DNA from: JANXQZ01 sp038225555
Lineage (GTDB): Bacteria > Acidobacteriota > Terriglobia > Bryobacterales > Bryobacteraceae
Length of the DNA stretch: 64,000 nucleotides
NCBI GenBank assembly: GCA_038225555.1
Contig: JBBRRB010000032.1
Span: forward strand, 1-64,000
Direction of reading: 5' to 3'
A program made the translations under genes and the position numbers. The stretch's first letter is position 1. Each line of letters starts with the position of its first letter. The notes under the pieces are model-generated. The model did not search any database. It saw only the letters and a program-made list of their open reading frames with translations, and had not been told where the DNA came from. Below are positions 6,722 through 15,186 of this stretch, piece after piece.

Positions 6722-9063
6722 CGATGGCGGAGGCGTATCACGACGAAAGCTCCAGCGCCCAGCGCAACAGCCGCCACAGCCAACATCCACCACCAGCGGA
6801 TCACTTGGGGCAGTTCTAAATTTCCATCGCCGTACACCGCGAACGCCGCCCAGAATGCAGGATGCGACGATGCGGGATGAGCCAGAAACTCGAGCTTGGC
6901 TTCCCGCAATGCGTCCGCCACCCGCTCGCCGGACCACAATCTCCCGTAGAATCGCAGCATGAGTTCAGCCGCCGCCTTATCGCCAACGCGCCACAATGAT
7001 GTCACGACGCTGCGTGCGCCTGCGGCCAGAAACGCCTGGCTGAAACTCTCCGCTCCTTCACCCGGCGCCAACTTCCCCGCTTCCGTCTCGCAAGCGGACA
7101 ACGTAACGAGTTCCACTCCGGCCAGAGGCAACCCGTATACTTCCTTGAGGAACAAATAGTCGAATTGGTGTGAAGGCGATGTTGGCGCGAGCAACAAATA
7201 CGAGAGGTCCGGATTCTGCTGGTCGGCAAACCCGTGGGTTGCAAAATGGAGCACTGGCGATCGTTCTGCGGCTACGATCCACTCTTTGCGGGCATCGGCC
7301 CCGACGTGTAGAATGGAGCTCCCGCCCGACAACCGCGCAATCCCGTTCACTTCTCGTACCGCCTCCGGCAAGCGCGGCCATTCCCGAACCGCTACGATGG
7401 CATCGGCTTCTCGCGGTCCCGGACTCGGATCCGCGAATGCCGTCAGCGTCGTTTTCCAAGGCCACTCAAACCGACGGGGTTGCCGAAGCTTCGCAATCAG
7501 CCCGGCTGCCGGTGAATAGGAAATGGCGTAGCGCTCCACCAGTAGCGAGTCTCCAAGCGGCAGGGCCTCAAAAGGAAGTCGGGCCAGGACACCGTCGGGC
7601 ACGATGATCAGCCGTCTGATATGCGCTTCATCAAGAACCGGAATGCCATCCAGAAGCCGTCGAGCCAGGGGCCGGAGTTCATCCCGCCAATTGGCGCGTC
7701 GCGGGTCGGAAAGCTCCGCTGCCAGCGTCTCGATGGAACCCCTGCTATCGGCTGTCATGCGCCAGCGTTTGATTCCCGTTTGGGAAGCGGATATCCAAAT
7801 TACAGCGGCGCTGGAATCGCCCACCCAGAATTCGAGAACCGCCGTATCGCGGGACAGCGTTGCTGCGAAGTCTTTCAGCGTGTGCCGGCGCGCTAGTTGT
7901 CGTTTGTCGCGAAGAACTCTTGCGCGCGAATCCTCCATCCAGCGGAACGCCTCGTCCACGCTAGTTGTGTTCTCGATCAGCAGATCGTAGACCGCGCGTT
8001 TGTCAGCGAGAAATCCCGAGAGCATCGCGGTGGCGCCGGCTTTCGAACGAAGGTCTTCGATGAGCCCGACCGCATTTGCAAGTAGTTCCTTGGCTTGGGC
8101 GACCTCACTTTCCCCTGCTGCGATCCGGCCCAGACCATAGAGCGCCTTCCATTCTTCCTCCGTGCCGCCAAGTTCGCGGGCGCCAACCAAGGCAGCCGAG
8201 AAGTCGGACTTGGACTCAGCCAGTCGGCCTGCGCGATAAAGGGTCTCGCCACGATAGAGAAGGGCATGGACTGCAAGCGGTCGGTCATGGCTGCGCTCCG
8301 CTAAATCGTAGGCGCTTGTAAAGGTGGATTCTGCAGCCTTCCAGTCATGCAAGTCCATCGCCTGAACTATGCCAATGTTATTGAGCACCGCAATCTCGCC
8401 GTCCCGATGCGCTGCTTGCCGGTACAGCGCTTGCGCCGTGCGATAGGTGTCGAGCGCCTTGCGCGGGTCGCCCAAACGCCTGCGAAGCACGCCCGCGTTG
8501 GTGAGAAACTGCGCCTGCTCTCGAGGCGGCAGCGTTTGAACACCTCGCAGCAGGTCCGTGTAGAGAGCCAGTGCTCGCTCCGATTGCCCGAGCGTTTGAT
8601 AGAGGACGGCGATATTGGCGAGCGTGATCTGACGAGCCCACCCGGTCCATCGATCGTTTGGCGTGGCTTCAACCCGACGCATTGCCTGTTGATAGCGTTC
8701 TAGCGACTCTCCGTAGAGTCCCTGAAAATAGAGAGAATTGCCGATATTGTTCAGTCGCCCAACTTCATTGGCGAAGTCGTTGGTCTCGCGGGCCAGCGCC
8801 AGCGCCTCCTCAAAATCGCGCATGGCAGAGGCGTAATCGCCCGAGTACATTTCGGCTAAACCAGCCGTGGTCTGTGCGCGCGCGCGGTCTGGAACATTCC
8901 CGGCCTTCCGAAAGCTTTCGACGGCTCTCCGCGCTTTCCCGATCGCGGATGCATAGCGGCCCGCGTCAAGGTCGCCCTGTGCGGATTGTCGCAATGCATT
9001 GGGGTCGTCTTGCCCTGCAAGCAAGCAAGCGAACACCAACAGCAATGCGCTTCGCGACAGCAA
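6718..9063 (-). CDS. TPR-CHAT caspase-like protein, exported
   Basis: 781 residues. A signal peptide or membrane anchor is at 1-17 (LLLVFACLLAG), then about eight TPR repeats (residues 25-330), a linker, and a CHAT domain (about 480-745). The protease dyad is visible: His in FATHGFAD at about residue 610 and Cys in LSACETEAG at about 658. The C-terminus has a membrane segment (WWMLAVAAVALGAGAFVVI) and a basic end. CHAT proteins are caspase-fold peptidases; partners are often recognised by TPRs. Its placement against an ECF/anti-sigma locus is common in this phylum, but a functional link is only inferred. The target is unknown. Confidence 0.9.
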   Translation of the reverse strand: MLSRSALLLVFACLLAGQDDPNALRQSAQGDLDAGRYASAIGKARRAVESFRKAGNVPDRARAQTTAGLAEMYSGDYASAMRDFEEALALARETNDFANEVGRLNNIGNSLYFQGLYGESLERYQQAMRRVEATPNDRWTGWARQITLANIAVLYQTLGQSERALALYTDLLRGVQTLPPREQAQFLTNAGVLRRRLGDPRKALDTYRTAQALYRQAAHRDGEIAVLNNIGIVQAMDLHDWKAAESTFTSAYDLAERSHDRPLAVHALLYRGETLYRAGRLAESKSDFSAALVGARELGGTEEEWKALYGLGRIAAGESEVAQAKELLANAVGLIEDLRSKAGATAMLSGFLADKRAVYDLLIENTTSVDEAFRWMEDSRARVLRDKRQLARRHTLKDFAATLSRDTAVLEFWVGDSSAAVIWISASQTGIKRWRMTADSRGSIETLAAELSDPRRANWRDELRPLARRLLDGIPVLDEAHIRRLIIVPDGVLARLPFEALPLGDSLLVERYAISYSPAAGLIAKLRQPRRFEWPWKTTLTAFADPSPGPREADAIVAVREWPRLPEAVREVNGIARLSGGSSILHVGADARKEWIVAAERSPVLHFATHGFADQQNPDLSYLLLAPTSPSHQFDYLFLKEVYGLPLAGVELVTLSACETEAGKLAPGEGAESFSQAFLAAGARSVVTSLWRVGDKAAAELMLRFYGRLWSGERVADALREAKLEFLAHPASSHPAFWAAFAVYGDGNLELPQVIRWWWMLAVAAVALGAGAFVVIRLRHR

Positions 9064-9208
9064 CGGTCATTTTATCGTTAGGCTGGAATGGCAAATTGTG
9101 ACGAAGGTTCTTGTGTTTCAGGCTACCTCTGGTTGTCCTAACCAGCCGAAATTTCAAAACGAACCCAAATCGCTTGAGTTTTGTAATGCGATCTACACTG
9201 TAGTAAGA

Positions 9209-10258
9209 ATGCCCAGGACACTGTTATTTACCGTTTCGCTAGCCGCTACGCTTTCCAGCTTGAACGCCGATTTCAGCTATGACCAGACTTCCAAGATTAC
9301 TGGAGGTGCGATGGTCAGCATGATGAAGATGGCTGGAACATTTTCGAAGGATGCGCGCAAGGCGAACGAACCGATCCTTTCCACCACGGCGGTGCGAGGC
9401 AATCGCCTGATTCACAAAACCGCCGACATGACGCAAATCATCGACCTGGATCAACAGACTATCACTCGCATCCACACAGCCGGTCGAACCTACTCGGTGA
9501 TCACTTTTGACCAGATGAAGCAGGCGATGGACGACATGTCCAAGAAAATGCAGAAAAGCGGCAACGACGCCCAGGGAACGCCAGATGTGAAATACGATGT
9601 GTCCATCAAGGACACGGGCCAAACACGTATGATTGCCGGAAATGAGGCTCACGAGCGGATATTAACGCTGACGATGAAGGGCTCGGATGCGAAAAGCGGA
9701 GCGCACGGCGGGTTGGACATGACCACGGACATGTGGATCGCGCCGAAGGTCGCAGGCTACGACGAGATCCGCGCCTTCTACCGCCGCATGAGCACGAAGA
9801 TCGCGTGGACTCCGACGGCACCGATGGGAATGGGTCGGCCGGACATGGCTCGCGCCATGCAGGAGTTCTCCAAGGAAGGTTCGAAGCTGGAGGGCATGCC
9901 GGTTCTTCAAATCGTCAAAATGGGCGGCAGCATGGACGGCGTGCCTACCGATACGGAAACGCGACCGGCACGCCAGTCTCCTCCTCCTTCTTCGGTAAGC
10001 GATGCGGTCGGGGGTGCGATCGCTGGCCGGTTAGGAATGGGCGGACTCGGAAGACGCAAGCAAAAGCAGGATCAGCCGCCTCCCGAGACATCCGGGACAC
10101 AGGATGGCCAGACTGGGAGCGTGTCGGGCTCATTGATGGAGATGACCATGGAGGTGACGCGCTTCTCGAGAGGGCCTGCGGACCCGTCCTTATTCGAGGT
10201 GCCTGCGGGATTCTCAAAGGTGGAGGAGGACGCCTTTCCGCAAACGCGCCGACGCTAG
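9209..10258 (+). CDS. Secreted DUF4412-like protein
   Basis: 349 residues from ATG 9209, which opens a signal peptide (RTLLFTVSLAATLSSLNA). Residues about 20-240 form a beta-rich domain with repeated Met (FSYDQTSKITGGAMVSMMKM, TDMWIAPKVAGYDEIRAFY), resembling DUF4412 proteins. A low-complexity Gly/Pro/Lys stretch follows (about 260-310), then a short beta segment. An open frame extends upstream to 8999 but overlaps the CHAT gene start and lacks a signal sequence. Function unknown. Confidence 0.7.
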   Translation: MPRTLLFTVSLAATLSSLNADFSYDQTSKITGGAMVSMMKMAGTFSKDARKANEPILSTTAVRGNRLIHKTADMTQIIDLDQQTITRIHTAGRTYSVITFDQMKQAMDDMSKKMQKSGNDAQGTPDVKYDVSIKDTGQTRMIAGNEAHERILTLTMKGSDAKSGAHGGLDMTTDMWIAPKVAGYDEIRAFYRRMSTKIAWTPTAPMGMGRPDMARAMQEFSKEGSKLEGMPVLQIVKMGGSMDGVPTDTETRPARQSPPPSSVSDAVGGAIAGRLGMGGLGRRKQKQDQPPPETSGTQDGQTGSVSGSLMEMTMEVTRFSRGPADPSLFEVPAGFSKVEEDAFPQTRRR

Positions 10259-11307
10259 TCTTTTTTCTTGGGTTCGTTGAACGAACGCTCGACCGTGTCG
10301 TGCACGTCTGTCGAGACGCCGTGGTCACGCCACAGCCAACGCATCATTTCAGGGAAAACGGTTTGCAGCATTTTCTGGCCATGGCGCTGAATACCCCATG
10401 AGTAGTTCACTTCGTAGCCTTTCTGCGTAAGAGCCTGCTGCATCCGAACGTTCTGATAAAACCAGTCGCGGCTCTGATCGTAACTTCCATCGGCTCTTAG
10501 CGAGCGGTTGTCGTTGCGCCCATCGACCAGGAATATCCGAATAGGCTTTTTCTCGGTCTTGAGAATGAGGTCAGGATAGGCGTTCCCGCCGCGAATGTTG
10601 GTGAAGCTGCCGACATTGCTAAGCACTTTATGAAATTGATTCGGACGCTCCCATGCAACCGTGAATGCGGCGATCGCGCCCGAGCTCGATCCCCCTATGC
10701 CGTGACGATCGGGATCCTTGGATACGTTGAAATCCTTGTAGATCACGGGGAGCAGTTCATCGACAATGACGCGAGCGTATTTGTCATCCAGAGTGTTGTA
10801 CTCGGTAGGCCGGTTTGTATCGCGATCGCCCCAATTGGATGGCGTTGGCTCGGGCTGATCAGGACGACGGCCCGGATTGATAAAGACCGCAATCATCACC
10901 GGAATCTCTCGGCGGTGGATCAAATTGTCCATGACGACCTGCGCTCGAATGTCTCCTTCCGGAGCCATGAAGGCCTGCCCGTCTTGATAGATCATGAGGC
11001 TGGCGGGAACTGCCGGATCGTACTGCGCGGGCACATAGATCCAGTAGGTATGCTGCGTACCAGGGTAGGCTTCGCTGGGCAGCGTGAACGGCCCCTTGAT
11101 CTCGCCTTTCGGAACTCCTTCCTGCGGCAATGCATCCACAGCCAGTTTGTAATGCATGTCGGTGTTCGGGGTCTCAGCCATGGCGGGGCGCTGACCTTGG
11201 CGGGGCGACGGTGTTTGGGCGGCAGGATTCTGAGTTGCCGGAGGCGGGGTCTGCGACAATGCCGGCCAGGCGAGGAGCACAAACGTTGCTGGGATGAACC
11301 GTCTCAT
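10255..11307 (-). CDS. Secreted esterase, enterochelin-esterase/feruloyl-esterase type
   Basis: 350 residues from ATG 11307 (signal peptide RRFIPATFVLLAWPALSQ). After a Pro/Gln-rich linker the alpha/beta-hydrolase domain has the nucleophile elbow GGSSSGA, the DGRNDNRS strand that carries the acid, and a C-terminal His (GIQRHGQKM). Family members hydrolyse siderophore or sugar esters; the substrate here is open. The stop overlaps the convergent DUF4412-like gene by four bases. Confidence 0.85.
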   Translation of the reverse strand: MRRFIPATFVLLAWPALSQTPPPATQNPAAQTPSPRQGQRPAMAETPNTDMHYKLAVDALPQEGVPKGEIKGPFTLPSEAYPGTQHTYWIYVPAQYDPAVPASLMIYQDGQAFMAPEGDIRAQVVMDNLIHRREIPVMIAVFINPGRRPDQPEPTPSNWGDRDTNRPTEYNTLDDKYARVIVDELLPVIYKDFNVSKDPDRHGIGGSSSGAIAAFTVAWERPNQFHKVLSNVGSFTNIRGGNAYPDLILKTEKKPIRIFLVDGRNDNRSLRADGSYDQSRDWFYQNVRMQQALTQKGYEVNYSWGIQRHGQKMLQTVFPEMMRWLWRDHGVSTDVHDTVERSFNEPKKKD

Positions 11308-11479
11308 GGCTTTGACGGCTAACATACCACAGTTGATCCGGACTTGCTCTCCATTGCTCTCAGCCATTTGCCTGGGCAAGTAGGCCGATGAGATCGCAAT
11401 CGGCAACCGAACAAGCCTCGATGTTCGGCTAATTGGCTACCGTGCGGGGAATAGGCTATTATTAAGCTACTACATACAG

Positions 11480-12526
11480 ATGTTAACTCTTGATGAGCGT
11501 AGATTGGAAGACTTGGCCATCCCGATCGGAACCGGGTGGCTGCTTGGGGCGTGCATGGAGGCGCGTGGAAAACAGGATCTGTGGATCAGACAGAAACCCG
11601 AAGTCTTGGATGTGCTTCGGGAACAGGCCATCATCCAAAGTGTCGAATCATCTAATCGTATCGAAGGGGTCACAGTAGCCGCAAATCGGCTGCGGCCGCT
11701 GGTAATTGCAAGAGCAAGACCCCGAGATCGCTCCGAGGAAGAGTTGGCTGGATATAGAGCCGGGCTGGAGTGGATCTTCTCTCGGAAGAGAGCAATTGGG
11801 ATCACCCCGGAAGTTATTAAACGCCTGCATGCTCTCGCACACGGTGGATCGTCGGGAGATGCCGGAGAATGGAAAAATCGCGACAACGAGATCATCGAAA
11901 TTGGCCCGGGCGGCGATAGCAACGTCCGTTTCTTCCCCACCTCCGCGAGAAAGACGCCGGCCGCAGTTGAACTGCTGTGCCACAAGTACCGAATCGCCTG
12001 CCAGGGAGACCGCGTTCCTCCTCTACTTATCGTGGCAACCTTCATCTTCGACCTTCTCTGCATCCATCCTTTCCGCGATGGCAACGGCCGAGTCTCGCGG
12101 CTTGCGACTTCGCTGCTGCTTCAGTCGCACGGATTTCAGGTAGCTCGATACATCAGCTTGGAGCGGCTGATCGAAGACAGCAAGGAGGACTATTACAGGG
12201 TTCTCAAGCTCTGCTCAAGAGGTTGGCACGAGGGCAAGAACGACATCGTGCCGTGGTGGAACTACTTTCTCGGCGCGTTACGAGGCGCCTACAAGGAGTT
12301 CGAGCATCAAGTTGTGTCGATCGAGGCCCGGCCTGCCAAGAGCGATTTGATTCGACAAACCGTGCTGGACCAAGTCGAGCCTTTCACCTTAGCCGACATG
12401 TCTGCGCAATTGCCGGCCGTAAGCTCACAACTTATTAAGAAGGTGCTTACAGAGATGAAGAACGCGGGGCGAGTGCGATTGGCCGGTCGGGGACGCGGCG
12501 CCCGATGGGACATTCAACCAGCTTGA
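11480..12526 (+). CDS. Fic-domain AMP-transferase with N-terminal inhibitory helix
   Basis: 348 residues. Fic motif HPFRDGNGR at about residues 195-203 is complete: the catalytic His and the phosphate-binding loop. The inhibitory motif SSNRIEGV lies at about 56-63, before the Fic core, which makes it a class II Fic protein that is held inactive by its own Glu. A winged helix-like C-terminus (about 285-348, LADMSAQLPAVSSQLIKKVL) may bind DNA. Members AMPylate or otherwise modify proteins; the target is unknown. It stands alone with no antitoxin gene beside it. Confidence 0.92.
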   Translation: MLTLDERRLEDLAIPIGTGWLLGACMEARGKQDLWIRQKPEVLDVLREQAIIQSVESSNRIEGVTVAANRLRPLVIARARPRDRSEEELAGYRAGLEWIFSRKRAIGITPEVIKRLHALAHGGSSGDAGEWKNRDNEIIEIGPGGDSNVRFFPTSARKTPAAVELLCHKYRIACQGDRVPPLLIVATFIFDLLCIHPFRDGNGRVSRLATSLLLQSHGFQVARYISLERLIEDSKEDYYRVLKLCSRGWHEGKNDIVPWWNYFLGALRGAYKEFEHQVVSIEARPAKSDLIRQTVLDQVEPFTLADMSAQLPAVSSQLIKKVLTEMKNAGRVRLAGRGRGARWDIQPA

Positions 12527-12601
12527 ATTGACACCGTCGCGAGGTGACGCTGGCGCAGTTGATGCGGGATCGAGAATGACATCTGTTGTTACAATCGCTG
12601 A

Positions 12602-14617
12602 ATGCTATTGCATCGGATAACAGGTGCCTTTGTTGCTTGCCTGAGCTTCTCGACCGCTCTGCCTGCCCAAACCTGCAGCACATCCGTGACCGGTTCCAGC
12701 GTTGCGGCGTTCACGCAACTCGATCAGCAAATTCAAGCGGCTATGCAGAAGGACAGCGTAAAAGGCGGTGCTCTGGCAATTGCGTATAACGGCCGCCTGA
12801 TCTACGCGCGCGGCTACGGTTGTGCCGACACAGCCTCTAATACTCCGGTCCAACCCGATTCGTTAATGCGGGTGGCGAGCGTCAGCAAGACCTTCACATC
12901 CGTCGGGATCCTGCAGCTCTACCAACAAGGCAAATTATCGCTGGAAGCCAAAGTCTTCGGGCCGAACGGAATCCTCTCGGATTTTCAGCCAATCCCTGGA
13001 AAGAGCCTCAATCCGGACTTGCTCTCCATATCCGTCCGCCATTTACTCGAACACGCGGGAGGATGGGATCGCAGCATCATTCAGCGCTTCAATGGGGTGG
13101 CCTACGGCGAACCGCTGGATGGCTTGACAGACGCAGCCCCCGCAGCGCTCGGCAATCCCCAACCAGGCACAACCACCGACGTCATTCGGGTGATGCTAAG
13201 CCAGCCCATCCAGCACACCCCCGGCACTTACTTCGCCTATTCGAATTTCGGTTACTGTCTCCTGGGTCGGATTATTGAGAAGGTTTCAGGCCTCGGCTAC
13301 GAGCAGTACGTGCAGCAGAATATCTTAAAGCCGTTGGGCATTGGCCGCCAAAAACTCGGCGCTAGTCTGATGTCGGATACGGCGAATCGAGAGGTCACGT
13401 ACTACGATGTTCCAGACGCCCCGTTGGTGCGGAGTGTGTTCCCGGAGATCACGACGCCAGTACCGCGCCCCTATGGAGGAAAACTGTTGGAAGTGGTGGA
13501 CTCGGCCGGAGAGTGGGTCTCAAACGTGATCGACTTGTGCAGGTTCGTGGACGCCATCGACGGACGCAGGCAGTCAACCCCGGCTCTGCTCAATCCCGCC
13601 ACGCTCCAACAAATGGTCGCGAATCCAAACCTTCCGAATGAGCAGGGTTCTTACTACGGCCTGGGTTTCCTGATCACCCCCTTCGCCTCGGGCAACCGCT
13701 GGACTAAGGGCGGCGACCTTCCAGGAACCGCATCCGTGATCGTGCATGCGCCAACTGGATTTACTCTTGCGCTCTTGTTCAATGGCAATCCAAGCTACGA
13801 TCCGAACAACGACAACTCGGGTTCTTTCGAAAGCAACATAAGCGGCATGGTTCTGACGGCGTTGAACCAGCTCGGGTCCATTCCGGGCGGCGATCTATAT
13901 TCCACCTTCAGCAGCACACTCCTGACTCCCGCCCTCAGCTCTGTGGTTCAAGGAGCGACATTCCAGCCTGGAATCGTTTCGGGATCATGGGTCACCATCA
14001 CCGGTCAAAACCTTGCTACGGCGACGAGGATCTGGATGGGCCGCGAGTTCAACGGTCCGAATCTTCCTTCCGAGATCGATCACGTCTTGGTAAGCATCAA
14101 CGGCAAGCCTGCATACGTCTATTACGCCTCGCCGACGCAGCTCAATGTTCAAGCTCCTTCGGACCTCGCTGCGGGACCCGCGGCTGTTCAAGTGATTCGA
14201 GACGGCACTTCCAGTGCGGTATTCCAAGCAACGGCGGCGGCGTCCGCGCCTGGGTTCTTTACCTACTCGGCGAACGGCAAACAGTATCTCTCTGCGATCC
14301 ACCTGAATGGAGCCGTGATCGGTGACATCGCAGGTTCTTCGCCCGCCAAGCCTGGAGAGGTGGTCGAACTTTACGCCACCGGGTTAGGCGGCTCCAGCGC
14401 GGGCACCATCCCGGCCGCGTCCATAGCTTTAACTGAGTTGCCGGTTGTAACTATCGGCGGCGTGAATGCGCTTGTGTCTTACGCCGGACTTGTTTCACCG
14501 GGTCTATTCCAGATCAACCTAACGATCCCGCAGGTGGCGGCAGGAGCGCAACCTGTCACGGTGCGCTTCGGCGGTCAGGTATCTCCTTCAGGGCCGCTCA
14601 TCGCGATCGGCAACTGA
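12602..14617 (+). CDS. Serine hydrolase (beta-lactamase class C fold) with TIGR03437 C-terminal domain
   Basis: 671 residues with signal peptide (HRITGAFVACLSFSTALPAQ). The hydrolase domain (about 35-430) shows the SxxK motif in VASVSKTF at about residue 95 and YSN at about 213, as in class C beta-lactamases, D-aminopeptidases and esterases. The last about 225 residues (from QGATFQPGIVSGSWVTITG) match the TIGR03437 domain known from Solibacter secreted proteins, with the end GLFQINLTIP. The domain may serve surface attachment, which is inferred. The natural substrate is unknown. Confidence 0.88.
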   Translation: MLLHRITGAFVACLSFSTALPAQTCSTSVTGSSVAAFTQLDQQIQAAMQKDSVKGGALAIAYNGRLIYARGYGCADTASNTPVQPDSLMRVASVSKTFTSVGILQLYQQGKLSLEAKVFGPNGILSDFQPIPGKSLNPDLLSISVRHLLEHAGGWDRSIIQRFNGVAYGEPLDGLTDAAPAALGNPQPGTTTDVIRVMLSQPIQHTPGTYFAYSNFGYCLLGRIIEKVSGLGYEQYVQQNILKPLGIGRQKLGASLMSDTANREVTYYDVPDAPLVRSVFPEITTPVPRPYGGKLLEVVDSAGEWVSNVIDLCRFVDAIDGRRQSTPALLNPATLQQMVANPNLPNEQGSYYGLGFLITPFASGNRWTKGGDLPGTASVIVHAPTGFTLALLFNGNPSYDPNNDNSGSFESNISGMVLTALNQLGSIPGGDLYSTFSSTLLTPALSSVVQGATFQPGIVSGSWVTITGQNLATATRIWMGREFNGPNLPSEIDHVLVSINGKPAYVYYASPTQLNVQAPSDLAAGPAAVQVIRDGTSSAVFQATAAASAPGFFTYSANGKQYLSAIHLNGAVIGDIAGSSPAKPGEVVELYATGLGGSSAGTIPAASIALTELPVVTIGGVNALVSYAGLVSPGLFQINLTIPQVAAGAQPVTVRFGGQVSPSGPLIAIGN

Positions 14618-14649
14618 GCAAACGTCAATTTGTAGGTGGTCGCAGGCAC

Positions 14650-15126
14650 TTAATAAACCTGAAAACAAAACACCTTGTTCGAGTCGTTCGGCGATAACGA
14701 GTATTCACCCTCTTCCAGATGCTCATCAGCCTCGATCCTGTAGAGATGATCGGCCAGTCGGGTGACCAGCAGGTGAATCGGCTTGGGTCCGCCTCTGCGC
14801 TTCTTTTGCGAGAGCGTCACCTCGCGGCGGCCATTGCGCACATCCATGTGGTACAGTTCGATCCGATCCGCTGCGAGTTGCTGCGTATCGATGATGAAAA
14901 TAGGCTCGGCAAGCGGGGTCTTGGCCGACGAGCTTGCTCCCGCCACGACATAGGTGACCTCCCCTTTCTTGTTTTCCTCGCGGGCTTCGGCGGACTCGGT
15001 TTCCACTAGGCGGTCCGCGTGAAGCATGTATGGAACGTCTTGTTTCGAAGGTCGTGGACCGGCGTAATCCGCAGCCTCCAGCAATCCGACAGCGCTCGCG
15101 ATCACAAAACCAAGCCTGAGTAGCAT
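14650..15126 (-). CDS. Small secreted protein of unknown function
   Basis: 158 residues with a signal peptide (LLRLGFVIASAVGLLEA). The mature part is charged and beta-rich and ends with NDSNKVFCFQVY, with a single Cys. No family is recognised. Good codon structure and a signal peptide argue for a real gene. It is divergent from the TolB-amidohydrolase, 60 bases away, so the two share a promoter region. Confidence 0.65.
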   Translation of the reverse strand: MLLRLGFVIASAVGLLEAADYAGPRPSKQDVPYMLHADRLVETESAEAREENKKGEVTYVVAGASSSAKTPLAEPIFIIDTQQLAADRIELYHMDVRNGRREVTLSQKKRRGGPKPIHLLVTRLADHLYRIEADEHLEEGEYSLSPNDSNKVFCFQVY

Positions 15127-15186
15127 GTTCTCTGTATTCTACCTGGACAATAGGGAGCATTTTCGATCTGCTAATCTCGAAATCAA

